This document shows, one piece after another, positions 23,680-33,569 of a DNA stretch of 59,067 nt; within the stretch, counting starts at the first letter, position 1, and each line of letters opens with the position of its first letter. The stretch comes from RGIG8709 sp045575975. GTDB taxonomy: Bacteria > Bacillota > Clostridia > Monoglobales > Monoglobaceae. The position numbers were made by a program, and so were the translations under genes. The notes beneath the pieces are model-generated. The model was given only the letters and a program-made list of their open reading frames with translations, had not been told where the DNA came from and searched no databases. The stretch spans positions 1 through 59,067 of the forward strand of contig JAZNFO010000039.1 of assembly GCA_045575975.1 (NCBI GenBank). The letters run 5' to 3'.

Positions 23680-25128
23680 GTGAAACTAAGTGAAATGTTG
23701 AAGGATGTTAATGTTAAAGAAATCATTGGCAGCACAGATATAAATATATCGGGTATTGCGTTCAATTCCTCTGAGGTAAAAGCTGGATTCGTGTTTGTGT
23801 GCATAAAAGGTTTGAAAGCAGACGGACACACTTTTGCAAGAGATGCAATTGATAAGGGCGCGGTTGCTGTTATAGGAGAATATGTGCCTTCTGATATTGC
23901 CACAAATATAATTATAGTTGATGATACAAGACTAGCTTTAGCGTGGCTTTCTGCGGCTTTCTATGATTATCCCTTTAAGAAATTTTCTCTTGTTGGGATA
24001 ACAGGAACAAACGGAAAAACAACAACGACATATCTTGTGAAATCTGTTCTTGAAAGCAAGGGTTATAAGGTTGGACTTATTGGAACAAATCAGAATATGA
24101 TAGGGGATGCGGTAATCCCTTCAAACCACACAACTCCTGACTCTCTTGAGCTTATGAAGCTATTTCACAGTATGGCAGAAGAAGGGGCGGATTATGTGGT
24201 TATGGAGGTTTCCTCTCATTCACTTGCTCAGGATAGAGTAGCAGCCTGCCATTTCACTGCAGCGGCACTTACCAATGTCACTCAGGATCATCTTGATTAT
24301 CACGGAACAATGGAAAATTATATAGAGGCAAAAAAAGAGCTTTTCACAATGTGTGATATTGCAGTTTTAAATGTTGATGATGATGCCGCAGAGGTTATTT
24401 TAAATGGAGTTAAGTGTCCTGTGATTAAATACAGCCAAAAGGCAGATTCTGATATGAAAGCAGAAACTGTTTTTATGAATGAAAAGGGAATTTCTTTTGA
24501 CCTTGAATATGACGGGGAGAAAGAAAGATTTGTTCTTTCAATCCCGGGACAGTTTACCGTTTATAATGCCCTTACTTCAATAGGGCTTTTAAAAGCACTG
24601 GGATTTTCACTTGGTGATATTGCAGAAGGACTTAAGAATGCAGAAGGTATCAAGGGGAGAGTTGAGGTTGTTCCCGTAAATACGGATTATACTGTTATAA
24701 TAGATTATGCACATACTCCTGACGGTCTTTTGAATATTATTAATACTATAAGAGGCTTTGCAAAGGGAAGAGTTATAACGCTCTTTGGCTGCGGAGGAGA
24801 CAGAGATAAAACAAAAAGACCGATAATGGGAGAAATTGCGGGGAGCTTGTCAGATTTTTGTATAGTAACAAGCGATAATCCGAGAACAGAAAATCCGGAA
24901 AGCATAATAGAGGATATAATTAAGGGAATTTCAAAAACAAATTGTGAATATACTGTGGTTGAAAACCGATTTGATGCAATTGAATATGCACTTGACCATG
25001 CGCAAAAGGGTGATATTGTTTTGCTTGCAGGAAAAGGGCATGAAACCTACCAGATTTTAAATGGGCGGACAATTGTGTTTGATGAAAGGGAAATTGTTAT
25101 CAAGCTTTTGCAGGACAGCAAAAGATAG
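23680..25128 (+). CDS. murE: UDP-MurNAc-tripeptide synthetase MurE
   Basis: Adds the third stem-peptide residue to UDP-MurNAc-L-Ala-D-Glu. The 482-residue Mur ligase has the N-terminal UDP-binding domain, P-loop GITGTNGKTTTTYL, the carbamylated-lysine region and the C-terminal motif SDNPRTENP. DNPR is the pattern of enzymes that use meso-diaminopimelate rather than lysine. It starts at GTG, 25 bp after spoVD, with AAAGGAG. Confidence 0.96.
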   Translation: MKLSEMLKDVNVKEIIGSTDINISGIAFNSSEVKAGFVFVCIKGLKADGHTFARDAIDKGAVAVIGEYVPSDIATNIIIVDDTRLALAWLSAAFYDYPFKKFSLVGITGTNGKTTTTYLVKSVLESKGYKVGLIGTNQNMIGDAVIPSNHTTPDSLELMKLFHSMAEEGADYVVMEVSSHSLAQDRVAACHFTAAALTNVTQDHLDYHGTMENYIEAKKELFTMCDIAVLNVDDDAAEVILNGVKCPVIKYSQKADSDMKAETVFMNEKGISFDLEYDGEKERFVLSIPGQFTVYNALTSIGLLKALGFSLGDIAEGLKNAEGIKGRVEVVPVNTDYTVIIDYAHTPDGLLNIINTIRGFAKGRVITLFGCGGDRDKTKRPIMGEIAGSLSDFCIVTSDNPRTENPESIIEDIIKGISKTNCEYTVVENRFDAIEYALDHAQKGDIVLLAGKGHETYQILNGRTIVFDEREIVIKLLQDSKR

Positions 25129-25153
25129 GTTTTATGTAGCAGTCTGAAAGGAA

Positions 25154-26572
25154 TTGTTTTTTATGGAATGGCGATTAAATCTTGGCAGAATAGCGGAGGC
25201 TCTTTCGGGAGAACTTTTAAATGCTGATAAGGATGAAATAGCAAAGGATATTTCCACCGACAGCAGATTGATATCTGAGGGATGTGTTTTTGTTGCCTTA
25301 AGGGGCGAAAACACAGATGGGCACAGATATGTAAAAAAAGCTGTTGAAGACGGTGCTGTCTGCGCGATAGTAGATAATAGTTTTGACGAATTTGAGAATC
25401 TTCCTCAAATCAGGGTTGAAAACACTCTTAAAGCGCTTGGTGATTTTGCAAGACTATACAGAGAAGAGTTTTCTGTTCCCTGTGTTGCCGTAACAGGAAG
25501 TGTGGGTAAAACAAGTACAAGAGATATGATATATTCTGTTCTCAATGAGCAGTATGTGTCACTTAAAACAGAAAAGAATTTTAATAATGAAATTGGTCTT
25601 CCGCTGACTGTGTTTGGTCTTAAAGGTGAACACGAAATGATGGTTCTTGAAATGGGAATGAGCGGATTTGGAGAGATTTCAAGACTTACAGAGATTGCCC
25701 GCCCTGACACGACAGTTATAACAAACATAGGTCTTGCTCATATTGAGCATCTTAAAACTCAGGAAAATATTTTAAAAGCAAAGCTTGAAATTCTCGAAGG
25801 TTTAGGTGAGGACGGAACAGTTATATTAAACGGTGATGATGCACATCTTCGTTCTCTTGAGGGCACTCTGCCTTATGAGACATTGTTCTATGGAATTGAA
25901 AATAAGTCTTGTGATTTAATTGCAGAAAATATAAAAAAATATTCAGAAGGCACAGATTTCACTGTGAGAATAGACGGAGAGGAGTATGAAGTATCTATTC
26001 ATGTTCCGGGAGTGCATCATGTATATAATGCTTTGGCGGCAATTTTAACGGGAATAAGATATAATGTTCCGATTAAGAAAATTATTGAGGGAATATCAAA
26101 GTTTGTGCCGAGCGGTATGAGGCAGAATATTATTGCCCTTAATGACTATGTGATTATAAAGGATTGCTATAATGCATCTCCTGATTCAATGAAATCGGGA
26201 CTTGAGGTTCTGGACAGCACACTTTCGGGAAAAAGAGAAAAGAAATATTTAAAAGTCGCAGTACTTGGAGATATGCTGGAACTTGGAGATATTTCGGAGG
26301 CGGAACACGAAAAAGTTGGCGAACTTATTATGAATTATGATATCGACAGAATTATAACTGTTGGGGGAATGTCAGAGCGTATTATTCAGCGTGCTATAAA
26401 AGAAGGTTTTTCCGCATCAAACACCTTTGCGTTCAGGACAAATGAAGAGGTTATAAATAATATTTATAATATTATAAAACCTGATGATGTTATTTTGTTT
26501 AAAGGCTCAAGGGGAATGAAGCTTGAGGAAATTGCAGATTATCTTATAAAAACAAACGGAACAAAAGAATAA
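25154..26572 (+). CDS. murF: UDP-MurNAc-tripeptide-D-Ala-D-Ala ligase MurF
   Basis: Completes the cytoplasmic pentapeptide by adding D-Ala-D-Ala. The 472-residue ligase has FVALRGENTDGHRYV in the N-terminal domain, P-loop TGSVGKTSTRDM, the EMGMSGFGEISRL segment and the C-terminal KDCYNASPDSMKSGL motif. ATG start. It is 25 bp after murE and 14 bp before mraY. Confidence 0.96.
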   Translation: MFFMEWRLNLGRIAEALSGELLNADKDEIAKDISTDSRLISEGCVFVALRGENTDGHRYVKKAVEDGAVCAIVDNSFDEFENLPQIRVENTLKALGDFARLYREEFSVPCVAVTGSVGKTSTRDMIYSVLNEQYVSLKTEKNFNNEIGLPLTVFGLKGEHEMMVLEMGMSGFGEISRLTEIARPDTTVITNIGLAHIEHLKTQENILKAKLEILEGLGEDGTVILNGDDAHLRSLEGTLPYETLFYGIENKSCDLIAENIKKYSEGTDFTVRIDGEEYEVSIHVPGVHHVYNALAAILTGIRYNVPIKKIIEGISKFVPSGMRQNIIALNDYVIIKDCYNASPDSMKSGLEVLDSTLSGKREKKYLKVAVLGDMLELGDISEAEHEKVGELIMNYDIDRIITVGGMSERIIQRAIKEGFSASNTFAFRTNEEVINNIYNIIKPDDVILFKGSRGMKLEEIADYLIKTNGTKE

Positions 26573-26586
26573 CAGTAGGTGATTAA

Positions 26587-27555
26587 ATGTCAGATTTTTT
26601 AATAATAGCTATAATAAGCTTTATATTAGCACTAATTTCGGGAGTTGTCTTAATTCCAGTTTTGCACAGACTGAAATTTGGTCAGGAAATAAGGGAAGAG
26701 GGTCCCAAGTGGCATAAGGCGAAATCGGGAACTCCAACTATGGGAGGGATAATATTTATTTTATCCTATGTTATTGCTATAGTAATCTTTTCTTTATTTA
26801 AGGACATCAGTAAAGGCTATAAGGAGCTTTTACTTGTTTCTTTATCTGCTCTCTCATTTGGAGCAATCGGTTTTATTGATGACTATATAAAGGTTATACT
26901 GAAAAGGAATTTAGGGCTTACCGCAAAGCAGAAATTCACACTTCAGCTTTTGGTTTCTCTTCTTTTCACCGGTCTTCTGGCAGGCTTTGGCGTGATAGAT
27001 ATGGCGGTTTATATTCCATTTTTTAAAACTTATCTTAATCTTGGCTATCTTGTTTTGCCGCTTGATATTCTTGTTATGTTGGCAACGGTTAACAGCGTTA
27101 ATTTAACAGACGGTCTCGACGGTCTTGCAACCTCTGTAACCATTGTTGTTGCATTGTTTTTTGCATTAGCGGCAGACCTTGTCTCAAATAGTGTTGTGCT
27201 TATTATAACCGGTGCAATTATTGGCGGGTTATTTGGGTTTCTTATATATAACAGACACCCTGCAAAGGTATTTATGGGTGACACAGGCTCATTGTTTCTT
27301 GGCGGACTTTTAGCTTCGGTTGCAGTTTATATGAAGAATCCCTTCATTCTATTGATAGTAGGTTTTGTTTATGTTGCAGAGTCGTTATCTGTTATAATTC
27401 AGGTTACATATTTTAAAAAGACGGGAAAAAGAATTTTCAAAATGAGTCCTATTCATCATCATTTTGAAATGTGCGGATACAGCGAGAAAAAAATAGTACT
27501 TATATTTACAGTAACAACTATAATTCTTTGTGCCATAGGGTATTTAGGTATTTAA
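26587..27555 (+). CDS. mraY: Phospho-N-acetylmuramoyl-pentapeptide transferase MraY
   Basis: Membrane enzyme that makes lipid I from UDP-MurNAc-pentapeptide and undecaprenyl phosphate. The 322-residue protein has about ten membrane helices, the conserved SGTPTMGGIIF, FIDDYIKV aspartates, NLTDGLDGLA and the histidine motif SPIHHHFEMCG. It is followed 19 bp on by ftsW; murD, which usually lies between, is absent. Confidence 0.97.
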   Translation: MSDFLIIAIISFILALISGVVLIPVLHRLKFGQEIREEGPKWHKAKSGTPTMGGIIFILSYVIAIVIFSLFKDISKGYKELLLVSLSALSFGAIGFIDDYIKVILKRNLGLTAKQKFTLQLLVSLLFTGLLAGFGVIDMAVYIPFFKTYLNLGYLVLPLDILVMLATVNSVNLTDGLDGLATSVTIVVALFFALAADLVSNSVVLIITGAIIGGLFGFLIYNRHPAKVFMGDTGSLFLGGLLASVAVYMKNPFILLIVGFVYVAESLSVIIQVTYFKKTGKRIFKMSPIHHHFEMCGYSEKKIVLIFTVTTIILCAIGYLGI

Positions 27556-27574
27556 TCGAAAGGAGAGTCAAAAG

Positions 27575-28696
27575 GTGAATAAAAAAGATGCTGAAAAACT
27601 GAAAAAAGCCGTACTTGGAGTTGACCTTCAGTTTCTTGTGATGGTTTATGCCCTTTTAGCCTTTGGACTTATAATGATTTTAAGTGCAAGCAGTCCTATT
27701 GCCTATGCAAGTAAAAGCACAAATTATAACAGCTTTTATTATTTTAAAAAACAATTAATATGGGCAGTTATCGGCACCTGTGGGCTTGTTTTCACAAGCC
27801 TTTATGATTATAGAAAACTAAAAAAATATGCATGGCATTTTTATGCTTTGAATATTGTTTTGCTTGTGTTGGTTCTTGTAATGGGAAAATCTGTTAACGG
27901 TGCAAAGAGATGGTTTCAGATAGGGGGATTTTCCTTTCAGCCAACAGAATTTACCAAAGCCTTTATAATAATTTTTTATGCGTATTTTATTTCTGAAACA
28001 TATAAGCTTATAGGGAAAATAAGAACCCTTATTATATATGGCACTTTGCTTGGTGTAGTTGCACTTCTTATTATGCTTCAGCCTCATATGAGCTGCACTA
28101 TTTTGGTTGTTGCAAGCGTTGGTATTATGATGTTTGTCGCAGGTATGAAATGGTGGCATATAGGGGTTCTTGGAGTTGCAGGGGTATTAGGTGCTCTTGC
28201 TCTTGCAATGTCTTCGGAATACAGACGAGCAAGAATGCTGACATTCTGGAATCCCTTTGAAGATATTCAGGGAGACGGCTGGCAGATAGTTCAGTCCCTT
28301 TATGCAATTGGTTCAGGAGGTGTTCTGGGGGCAGGACTCGGACAGAGCAGACAGAAATTTATGAATATACCTGAACCGCAGAACGATTTTATTTTTTCAA
28401 TTCTTGCTGAAGAACTGGGGCTCCTTGGCTGTATTCTTGTTATTCTTATGTTTTTCTATCTGATTTTAAGAGGAATAAAAATTGCCCTCAAGGCTCCTGA
28501 TATGTTTGGGAAACTATTAGCATCGGGAATTATCGGTCTTGTTGCGATACAGACTATTATAAACATTGCGGTTGTAACATCAACTATGCCTGTTACGGGT
28601 ATGCCATTGCCGTTTTTTAGTTATGGCGGAACGGCACTTGCTGTTACTATGACGGAAATGGGTATAGTACTTAATATATCAAGACATAGTGAATAA
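27575..28696 (+). CDS. ftsW: Septal peptidoglycan polymerase FtsW (SEDS family)
   Basis: SEDS glycosyltransferase that polymerises lipid II at the septum with its class B PBP partner. The 373-residue protein has about ten membrane helices, the extracellular loop motif GAKRWFQIGGFSFQPTEFTK and the late motif MPLPFFSYGGT. GTG start after AAAGGAG. The partner is probably the upstream spoVD product. It resembles both FtsW and SpoVE; the cluster favours a division role. Confidence 0.95.
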   Translation: MNKKDAEKLKKAVLGVDLQFLVMVYALLAFGLIMILSASSPIAYASKSTNYNSFYYFKKQLIWAVIGTCGLVFTSLYDYRKLKKYAWHFYALNIVLLVLVLVMGKSVNGAKRWFQIGGFSFQPTEFTKAFIIIFYAYFISETYKLIGKIRTLIIYGTLLGVVALLIMLQPHMSCTILVVASVGIMMFVAGMKWWHIGVLGVAGVLGALALAMSSEYRRARMLTFWNPFEDIQGDGWQIVQSLYAIGSGGVLGAGLGQSRQKFMNIPEPQNDFIFSILAEELGLLGCILVILMFFYLILRGIKIALKAPDMFGKLLASGIIGLVAIQTIINIAVVTSTMPVTGMPLPFFSYGGTALAVTMTEMGIVLNISRHSE

Positions 28697-28719
28697 AACT
28701 TTGTTTGGAGGCGGGAAGC

Positions 28720-29826
28720 TTGCGTCTTTTACTGTGTGGCGGAGGAACTGCAGGACACATAAATCCGGCAGTTGCTGTTGCCGATATTGTTAAACAAAAA
28801 GAAGAAAAATGTGAAATACTTTTTGTTGGAACGGAAGAGGGAATGGAAAAAAGCCTTATTCCTCTCAATGGATATAATATAAAGTTTATAAAGATTCATG
28901 GCTTTAAGAGAAAAATTTCCACACATAATTTTAAAGTGGTTATGGAACTTATAAGGGCTATAGATGAGTCTAAAAAGATTATTAAGGAATTTAAACCGGA
29001 TGTTGTTCTCGGAACAGGCGGATATGTAACAGGACCTGTGCTTTTTGCAGCATCTCTTTTGAAAATCCCCTGTATGGTTCACGAATCAAATGCATATCCG
29101 GGGGTAACGGTGAGACTTTTGTCAAAGAGAGTTGATATTGTTGCTCTTGCTATGAAGGAAGCGGAAAAGTTACTAAAGGGGCCAAAAAGAGTGGAAATAA
29201 CGGGAAATCCCATAAGACCTTCAATCCTTAACATAACAAAGGATGAAGCAAGAAAAAAATTAAAACTTGGAGATAAAAAAACGGTTTTAATTTTTGGAGG
29301 AAGCCTTGGTGCCGAACATTTCAATGATGTTGTATGTGATTATATTTCAGACGAGGTAAAAAACGGAAGAGTGAATTTCATTATGGCATCGGGGAAAAAT
29401 AACCAGTATCAAAGGCTTTTAGCAAGATTTAATTCAAACGGAATCAATCCTTGTGATTATGAAAATTTAAGAGTTTCGGAATACATTTTTGATATTGAAT
29501 ATGCTATGAACGGTGCTGATATGATAATTGCCCGTTCGGGAAGCTCTGTTTCCGAAATGCTTGCTGCAGGGAAGCCTGCTATATTAATTCCGTCACCCAA
29601 TGTTGCAGGAAATCATCAGGAACATAATGCAAGAGCTGTTGAAGCAGCAGGTGCAGCGATTGTTATATGTGAGGATAAGCTGGATAAAGATTTATTAAAA
29701 GCTGCTGCAGAGAGCATTTTGCTCGATGAAGAAAATCTTATGAAAATGTCAGCTGCGGCAGAAAAGGCAGCAATAACCGATGCAGCAGAGAGGCTTTATG
29801 TCCTCTTAAATGAGATAAGAAAATAG
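28720..29826 (+). CDS. murG: Lipid II synthase MurG
   Basis: Adds GlcNAc to lipid I at the inner membrane face. The 368-residue GT28 protein has the N-terminal GGGTAGHINPA phosphate loop, GTGGYVTGP and the C-terminal donor site RSGSSVSEMLAAGKPAILIPSP. The TTG at 28720 is chosen because GGAGG lies 8 bp before it; the TTG at 28705 overlaps that site. Start 23 bp after ftsW. Confidence 0.95.
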   Translation: MRLLLCGGGTAGHINPAVAVADIVKQKEEKCEILFVGTEEGMEKSLIPLNGYNIKFIKIHGFKRKISTHNFKVVMELIRAIDESKKIIKEFKPDVVLGTGGYVTGPVLFAASLLKIPCMVHESNAYPGVTVRLLSKRVDIVALAMKEAEKLLKGPKRVEITGNPIRPSILNITKDEARKKLKLGDKKTVLIFGGSLGAEHFNDVVCDYISDEVKNGRVNFIMASGKNNQYQRLLARFNSNGINPCDYENLRVSEYIFDIEYAMNGADMIIARSGSSVSEMLAAGKPAILIPSPNVAGNHQEHNARAVEAAGAAIVICEDKLDKDLLKAAAESILLDEENLMKMSAAAEKAAITDAAERLYVLLNEIRK

Positions 29827-29903
29827 CTTTTTTATAAAAGAACACTTTTTTATATTCGGCATAATATGTAATGCAGAATAGTTTTCAAGGGAGGTGTTCT
29901 TTT

Positions 29904-31166
29904 GTGGGTTTATTAGAAATAAAGGGAGACAGGAGGCTTTGTGGAAAAACAAGTGTTCACGGAGCAAAAAATGCGGTTCTTCCTATTCTTGCTGCAACAA
30001 TAGTTGCAGACGGAAATCTTGTTATACATAATTGCCCAGATCTTAGCGATGTGAGAGTTGGTTTTAAAATTCTTGAAAGTTTGGGGGCAAAATGCTCTTA
30101 TAACAAAAAAGAAAGCACGGGTTATATAAATTCAGATAATATTTCAGGATATGAAATTCCGGAAAGCCTGATGTGTGAAATGCGTTCCTCGGTTATGTTT
30201 CTTGGGGCAATTCTTTCAAGGACGGGAAAAGCAAAAATAACCTATCCCGGCGGATGTGAGCTTGGACCAAGACCTATTGATTTACATCTTAAGGCTTTTC
30301 GACAGCTTGGCGTAAAAATTGAAGAGTATAACGGGTTTATTCATTGTGAAATTGATAAAGTGAAACCTGCAAATATAAATTTGCAAATTCCAAGTGTTGG
30401 GGCAACGGAGAATATAATGCTTCTTTGTGCCGTATCTGAGGGAGAGACTGTTATAGAAAATGCGGCTTGTGAGCCTGAGGTTGAGGATTTGCAAAATTTT
30501 CTTTGCTGTATGGGTGCCGATATAAAAGGCGGAGGAACTTCAAGGATAGTTATAAACGGTGTGAAAAAGCTCTGTGGAACAGAATATGATGTTATTCCCG
30601 ACAGAATTGTTGCATCAACTTATATATGTGCTGCAGCCTGTTGCGGTGGTGATATACTCCTTGACAATGTGTGTGTAGAGCATATAAGCCAGCAAATTTC
30701 AATGTTATCTGATGCAGGCTGCGATATTAAGTGTGTGGGAAGTTCATTAAGAGTGAGAGTGAAGGAAAGACTAAATGCCTTAAAGCTTATAAAAACATCA
30801 CCGTATCCTGGATTTCCAACGGATGCACAGGCGGTTTTTATGTCGGCTATGACAACGGCAGAGGGAACAACTGTATTCGTGGAGAATATTTTTGAAAGTA
30901 GATTTAAGCACATATCCGAGTTAACCAAAATGGGGGCTGATATAACAGCAGAGGGAAGAGTTGCAGTTGTAAGAGGTTGTGACTTTCTTCAGGGAGCAAG
31001 AGTGTGTGCAAGTGACCTTAGGGGAGGGGCAGCTTTGGTTGTTGCAGGACTTTCTGCTTTTGACAGAACAATTATAAGTCAGGTCTCTCATATTGACAGA
31101 GGATATGAATCAATTGAAAGAGATTTTTCTGCTCTTGGGGCAGATATAAAAAGGAAAAAGCTATAA
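29904..31166 (+). CDS. murA: UDP-N-acetylglucosamine 1-carboxyvinyltransferase MurA
   Basis: Transfers enolpyruvate from PEP to UDP-GlcNAc, the first step to UDP-MurNAc. The 420-residue protein has GAKNAVLPILAA at the N-terminus and the catalytic-loop cysteine in GGCELGPRPIDLHL, so it should be fosfomycin-sensitive unless otherwise protected. The GTG at 29904, 9 bp after GGGAGG, gives the canonical GLLEIKG start. Its stop codon lies inside a 15-bp inverted repeat. Presence of murA between murG and ftsQ is common in Clostridia. Confidence 0.95.
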   Translation: MGLLEIKGDRRLCGKTSVHGAKNAVLPILAATIVADGNLVIHNCPDLSDVRVGFKILESLGAKCSYNKKESTGYINSDNISGYEIPESLMCEMRSSVMFLGAILSRTGKAKITYPGGCELGPRPIDLHLKAFRQLGVKIEEYNGFIHCEIDKVKPANINLQIPSVGATENIMLLCAVSEGETVIENAACEPEVEDLQNFLCCMGADIKGGGTSRIVINGVKKLCGTEYDVIPDRIVASTYICAAACCGGDILLDNVCVEHISQQISMLSDAGCDIKCVGSSLRVRVKERLNALKLIKTSPYPGFPTDAQAVFMSAMTTAEGTTVFVENIFESRFKHISELTKMGADITAEGRVAVVRGCDFLQGARVCASDLRGGAALVVAGLSAFDRTIISQVSHIDRGYESIERDFSALGADIKRKKL

Positions 31167-31196
31167 ATAAAAGGTGGTTTTCACCTTTTATTTATA
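31162..31196 (+). terminator. 15-bp perfect inverted repeat at the murA stop
   Basis: Arms TATAAATAAAAGGTG and CACCTTTTATTTATA around a 5-nt loop. The 5' arm contains the murA stop codon, and the repeat ends 18 bp before the ftsQ start. The U-rich 3' arm could act as a partial terminator or an mRNA-stability element within the cluster. Confidence 0.6.
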
Positions 31197-31214
31197 GGAA
31201 AGGACAAGCTTTTT

Positions 31215-32165
31215 ATGAGGAAAAAGATTAAAATCAGAATAAAGAAAAAAGATAGCAAAAAACCGATTTTGGCTGAATTAAACAGCATTGAAAAAAGAAA
31301 GCTTGAGCTTAAAAAAACAAGAAGAGCCCAGAGAATAAAAAGAAAGCTTATAATTTTTTCAGCCTTTGCCATTGCTTTAGGCGTAACCGTGATTATATTC
31401 AAGGCACCTTTTTTTAATATTAAAGAAGTGGTATGTGTGGGACAGGAAAGACTTTCGGAAGATGAAATATTAAAATATGCAAAGGTTGTCAAAGGAGAAA
31501 ATGTGTTTATAACAAGCCTTAAGGATGTGAAAACAAGGCTTTCTAAAATTCCTTATGTGAAAGAATCAAATGCAAGAAGAATTTTTCCTGACAAGATAAA
31601 ACTGTGGGTCAGAGAATGTCAGCCTGCATTTGTAATAAAAAATGAAGATAAGTTTATAGTCTGCGACACTGATACGAAGGTTCTTGAAATTGTTCCTGAA
31701 AATGCGGAAAATTTATGTGAAATAACTTTCCCGAAAAGCTTTTCTCAGGAAGCTGGGAAACAGCTTATTCCTGATGACAGTGCAGAAAATATTAAGTATC
31801 TTGAAATAATAAAAACAATGGGAGATTTAAATCTTATAAATTATACAACAGCTATTGACTTTACGGATATTTCAGATATAATAATATTGTATGACGGAAG
31901 ACTAAAGATAAAGCTTGGAAACACAACGGATGTGTCGTATAAACTTAAATTTATAAAAGAAGTTATAGATAAAAATATTTCATCACACGAGAGAGCAACC
32001 ATAGATTACACAGGTGAGACTTTGTTTGTAGGACAGTTTGAGGAGGACAAGCCTCAAACAGAGGAAGCAGAGAGTGATGAAACAGAAAATAAAGACGGTA
32101 AAAAAGAAACAGCAGAGAATGTTGAAAGGACAGAAAACAAAGAAGAGGAGACACCTCAGGGATAG
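31215..32165 (+). CDS. ftsQ: Cell division protein FtsQ/DivIB
   Basis: Bitopic divisome protein. The 316 residues include a very basic cytosolic N-terminus (1-50), one membrane helix (about 48-68), a POTRA domain (FNIKEVVCVGQERLSEDEILKYA onward), a beta domain and a long acidic tail rich in Glu and Lys from about 275. It lies between murA and the DUF881 gene, the normal site. The acidic tail is unusual in length and is echoed by the Sbp tail two genes on. Confidence 0.9.
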   Translation: MRKKIKIRIKKKDSKKPILAELNSIEKRKLELKKTRRAQRIKRKLIIFSAFAIALGVTVIIFKAPFFNIKEVVCVGQERLSEDEILKYAKVVKGENVFITSLKDVKTRLSKIPYVKESNARRIFPDKIKLWVRECQPAFVIKNEDKFIVCDTDTKVLEIVPENAENLCEITFPKSFSQEAGKQLIPDDSAENIKYLEIIKTMGDLNLINYTTAIDFTDISDIIILYDGRLKIKLGNTTDVSYKLKFIKEVIDKNISSHERATIDYTGETLFVGQFEEDKPQTEEAESDETENKDGKKETAENVERTENKEEETPQG

Positions 32166-32185
32166 GAAAGGATAGTTAAAATTTA

Positions 32186-32935
32186 ATGAACAGAAAAAAA
32201 CTGAGATTTCAACTGCCTGTGTCAATTGTTGTTTTTGTTCTGGTTTTCGGAATAACCTGGCAGATAAAGGGTGTTAAGAAAAACAGTGCAGTTGACGGGC
32301 AGATTTCAACAAGAATAGAAACCCTGCAGAATGACTACAGAAAAGAGCTTGAAAAAAATGAAGCTCTTCTCCAGCAAATTGTTGAGCTTCAGGGAGATAT
32401 ATCAAAATACAGAGACCAGGTTTCTCAAAGCGGCGGAGCAACAGATATTTTAAAAACCGAGCTTAACCGTGCGGAAATGGTTGCAGGACTCACAGATGTT
32501 GAGGGTAGCGGGATAACGGTCACTTTAAAGGACGGAACACAAAATCAGGCAACAGGAACAATTGTTTATGATGATAATTATGGGATTGTTCATGATTCCT
32601 ATGTGCTTATGTTCTTAAACGAACTGAGGGCAGCAGGTGCAGAGGCTCTTTCTATTAATGATGAAAGAATTCTTGCAACAAGTGAGATAAGATGTGCAGG
32701 GCCAACCATAAGCATAAATAATACAAAAAAAGCAGCTCCTTTTGAAATAAAGGCAATAGGAGATCCAGACACTTTGGAAAATGCCCTTAAAATGCCGGGC
32801 GGTGCGGTTGACCAGATGAAATTCTATGGGATAGACATAACAATTAAGCGTTCAAACAAGCTTGTTGTAAAGAAATACACAGGCTCGAGCACATATAAAT
32901 ATGCTAAACCCGTAGTGAAAAAGGAGGGTGAATAA
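32186..32935 (+). CDS. DUF881 family protein (YlxW/YlxX-like)
   Basis: A 249-residue protein with one N-terminal membrane helix (about 10-27), an extracellular coiled coil (about 45-80) and the DUF881 domain (VEGSGITVTLKDG, INDERILATSEIRCAGP). Homologues sit between ftsQ and ftsZ in Firmicutes; their function is not known, though position suggests envelope or division work. One copy only, where Bacillus has two. Its stop overlaps the next start by one base (TAATG). Confidence 0.88.
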   Translation: MNRKKLRFQLPVSIVVFVLVFGITWQIKGVKKNSAVDGQISTRIETLQNDYRKELEKNEALLQQIVELQGDISKYRDQVSQSGGATDILKTELNRAEMVAGLTDVEGSGITVTLKDGTQNQATGTIVYDDNYGIVHDSYVLMFLNELRAAGAEALSINDERILATSEIRCAGPTISINNTKKAAPFEIKAIGDPDTLENALKMPGGAVDQMKFYGIDITIKRSNKLVVKKYTGSSTYKYAKPVVKKEGE

Positions 32936-33414
32936 TGCTTTTTGCAGTTGCGGTTGTACTAGGTATTATTTTCGGACTTATCATTCCGTATAACTTAACA
33001 TCAGACACCCTTCCATATGTTGCAGTTGCAATTATTGCAGCCCTTGATTCGGTTTTTGGAGGCATTGTGGCAAATTTCAGCAAAAGATTTTCCATATATG
33101 TTTTTATGACAGGACTTATCTCTAATGCAATTCTTGCGGTTATTCTCACATATGTGGGAAATATCCTTGGAATAAATTTATCTTTTGCGGTTATTATTGT
33201 ATTCGGAGTAAGACTCTTTAATAATCTGGCAAATATACGAAGAGCAACTATAGATAGATATGTTCTTGAAAAGGTTAAATTCAGGACAAACACCGATTAT
33301 ATCGGTATAGAGGCCGGGGTAGAGATTACTGAAACGGAAATTGATGCTGAAGAGGAAACAGAAGAGAACAAAGACGAAGAAAAATTTGAAGAAACAGAAA
33401 AAAATTCTGACTAA
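32935..33414 (+). CDS. sbp: Small basic protein Sbp (DUF1290)
   Basis: A membrane protein with three to four helices spanning about residues 1-90, matching Firmicute Sbp: GLIIPYNLTSDTLPYVAV, AALDSVFGGIVA and RLFNNLANIRR. Family members are about 115-120 residues; this one is 159 because of an acidic tail (ETEENKDEEKFEETEKNSD). Translationally coupled to the DUF881 gene. Function unknown; conserved next to ftsA/ftsZ. Confidence 0.88.
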   Translation: MLFAVAVVLGIIFGLIIPYNLTSDTLPYVAVAIIAALDSVFGGIVANFSKRFSIYVFMTGLISNAILAVILTYVGNILGINLSFAVIIVFGVRLFNNLANIRRATIDRYVLEKVKFRTNTDYIGIEAGVEITETEIDAEEETEENKDEEKFEETEKNSD

Positions 33415-33468
33415 GGTCAAAAAAAGAATAAAAATGTAACAATTTTGTAATATTTTTTGAAATAACTA

Positions 33469-33496
33469 TTTACAAATTTAAAATTTTTGATATAAT
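33469..33496 (+). promoter_or_regulatory. Promoter of ftsZ
   Basis: TTTACA, 16 bp, TATAAT about 75 bp before the start, in a 155-bp AT-rich gap. It probably gives ftsZ extra expression beyond cluster read-through. Confidence 0.7.
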
Positions 33497-33569
33497 TATA
33501 ATGTAGGTATATAATTAGCTATTAATAAGTTGATGTTATATAAATAGGGTATCAGAGGAGGAGAAAATT

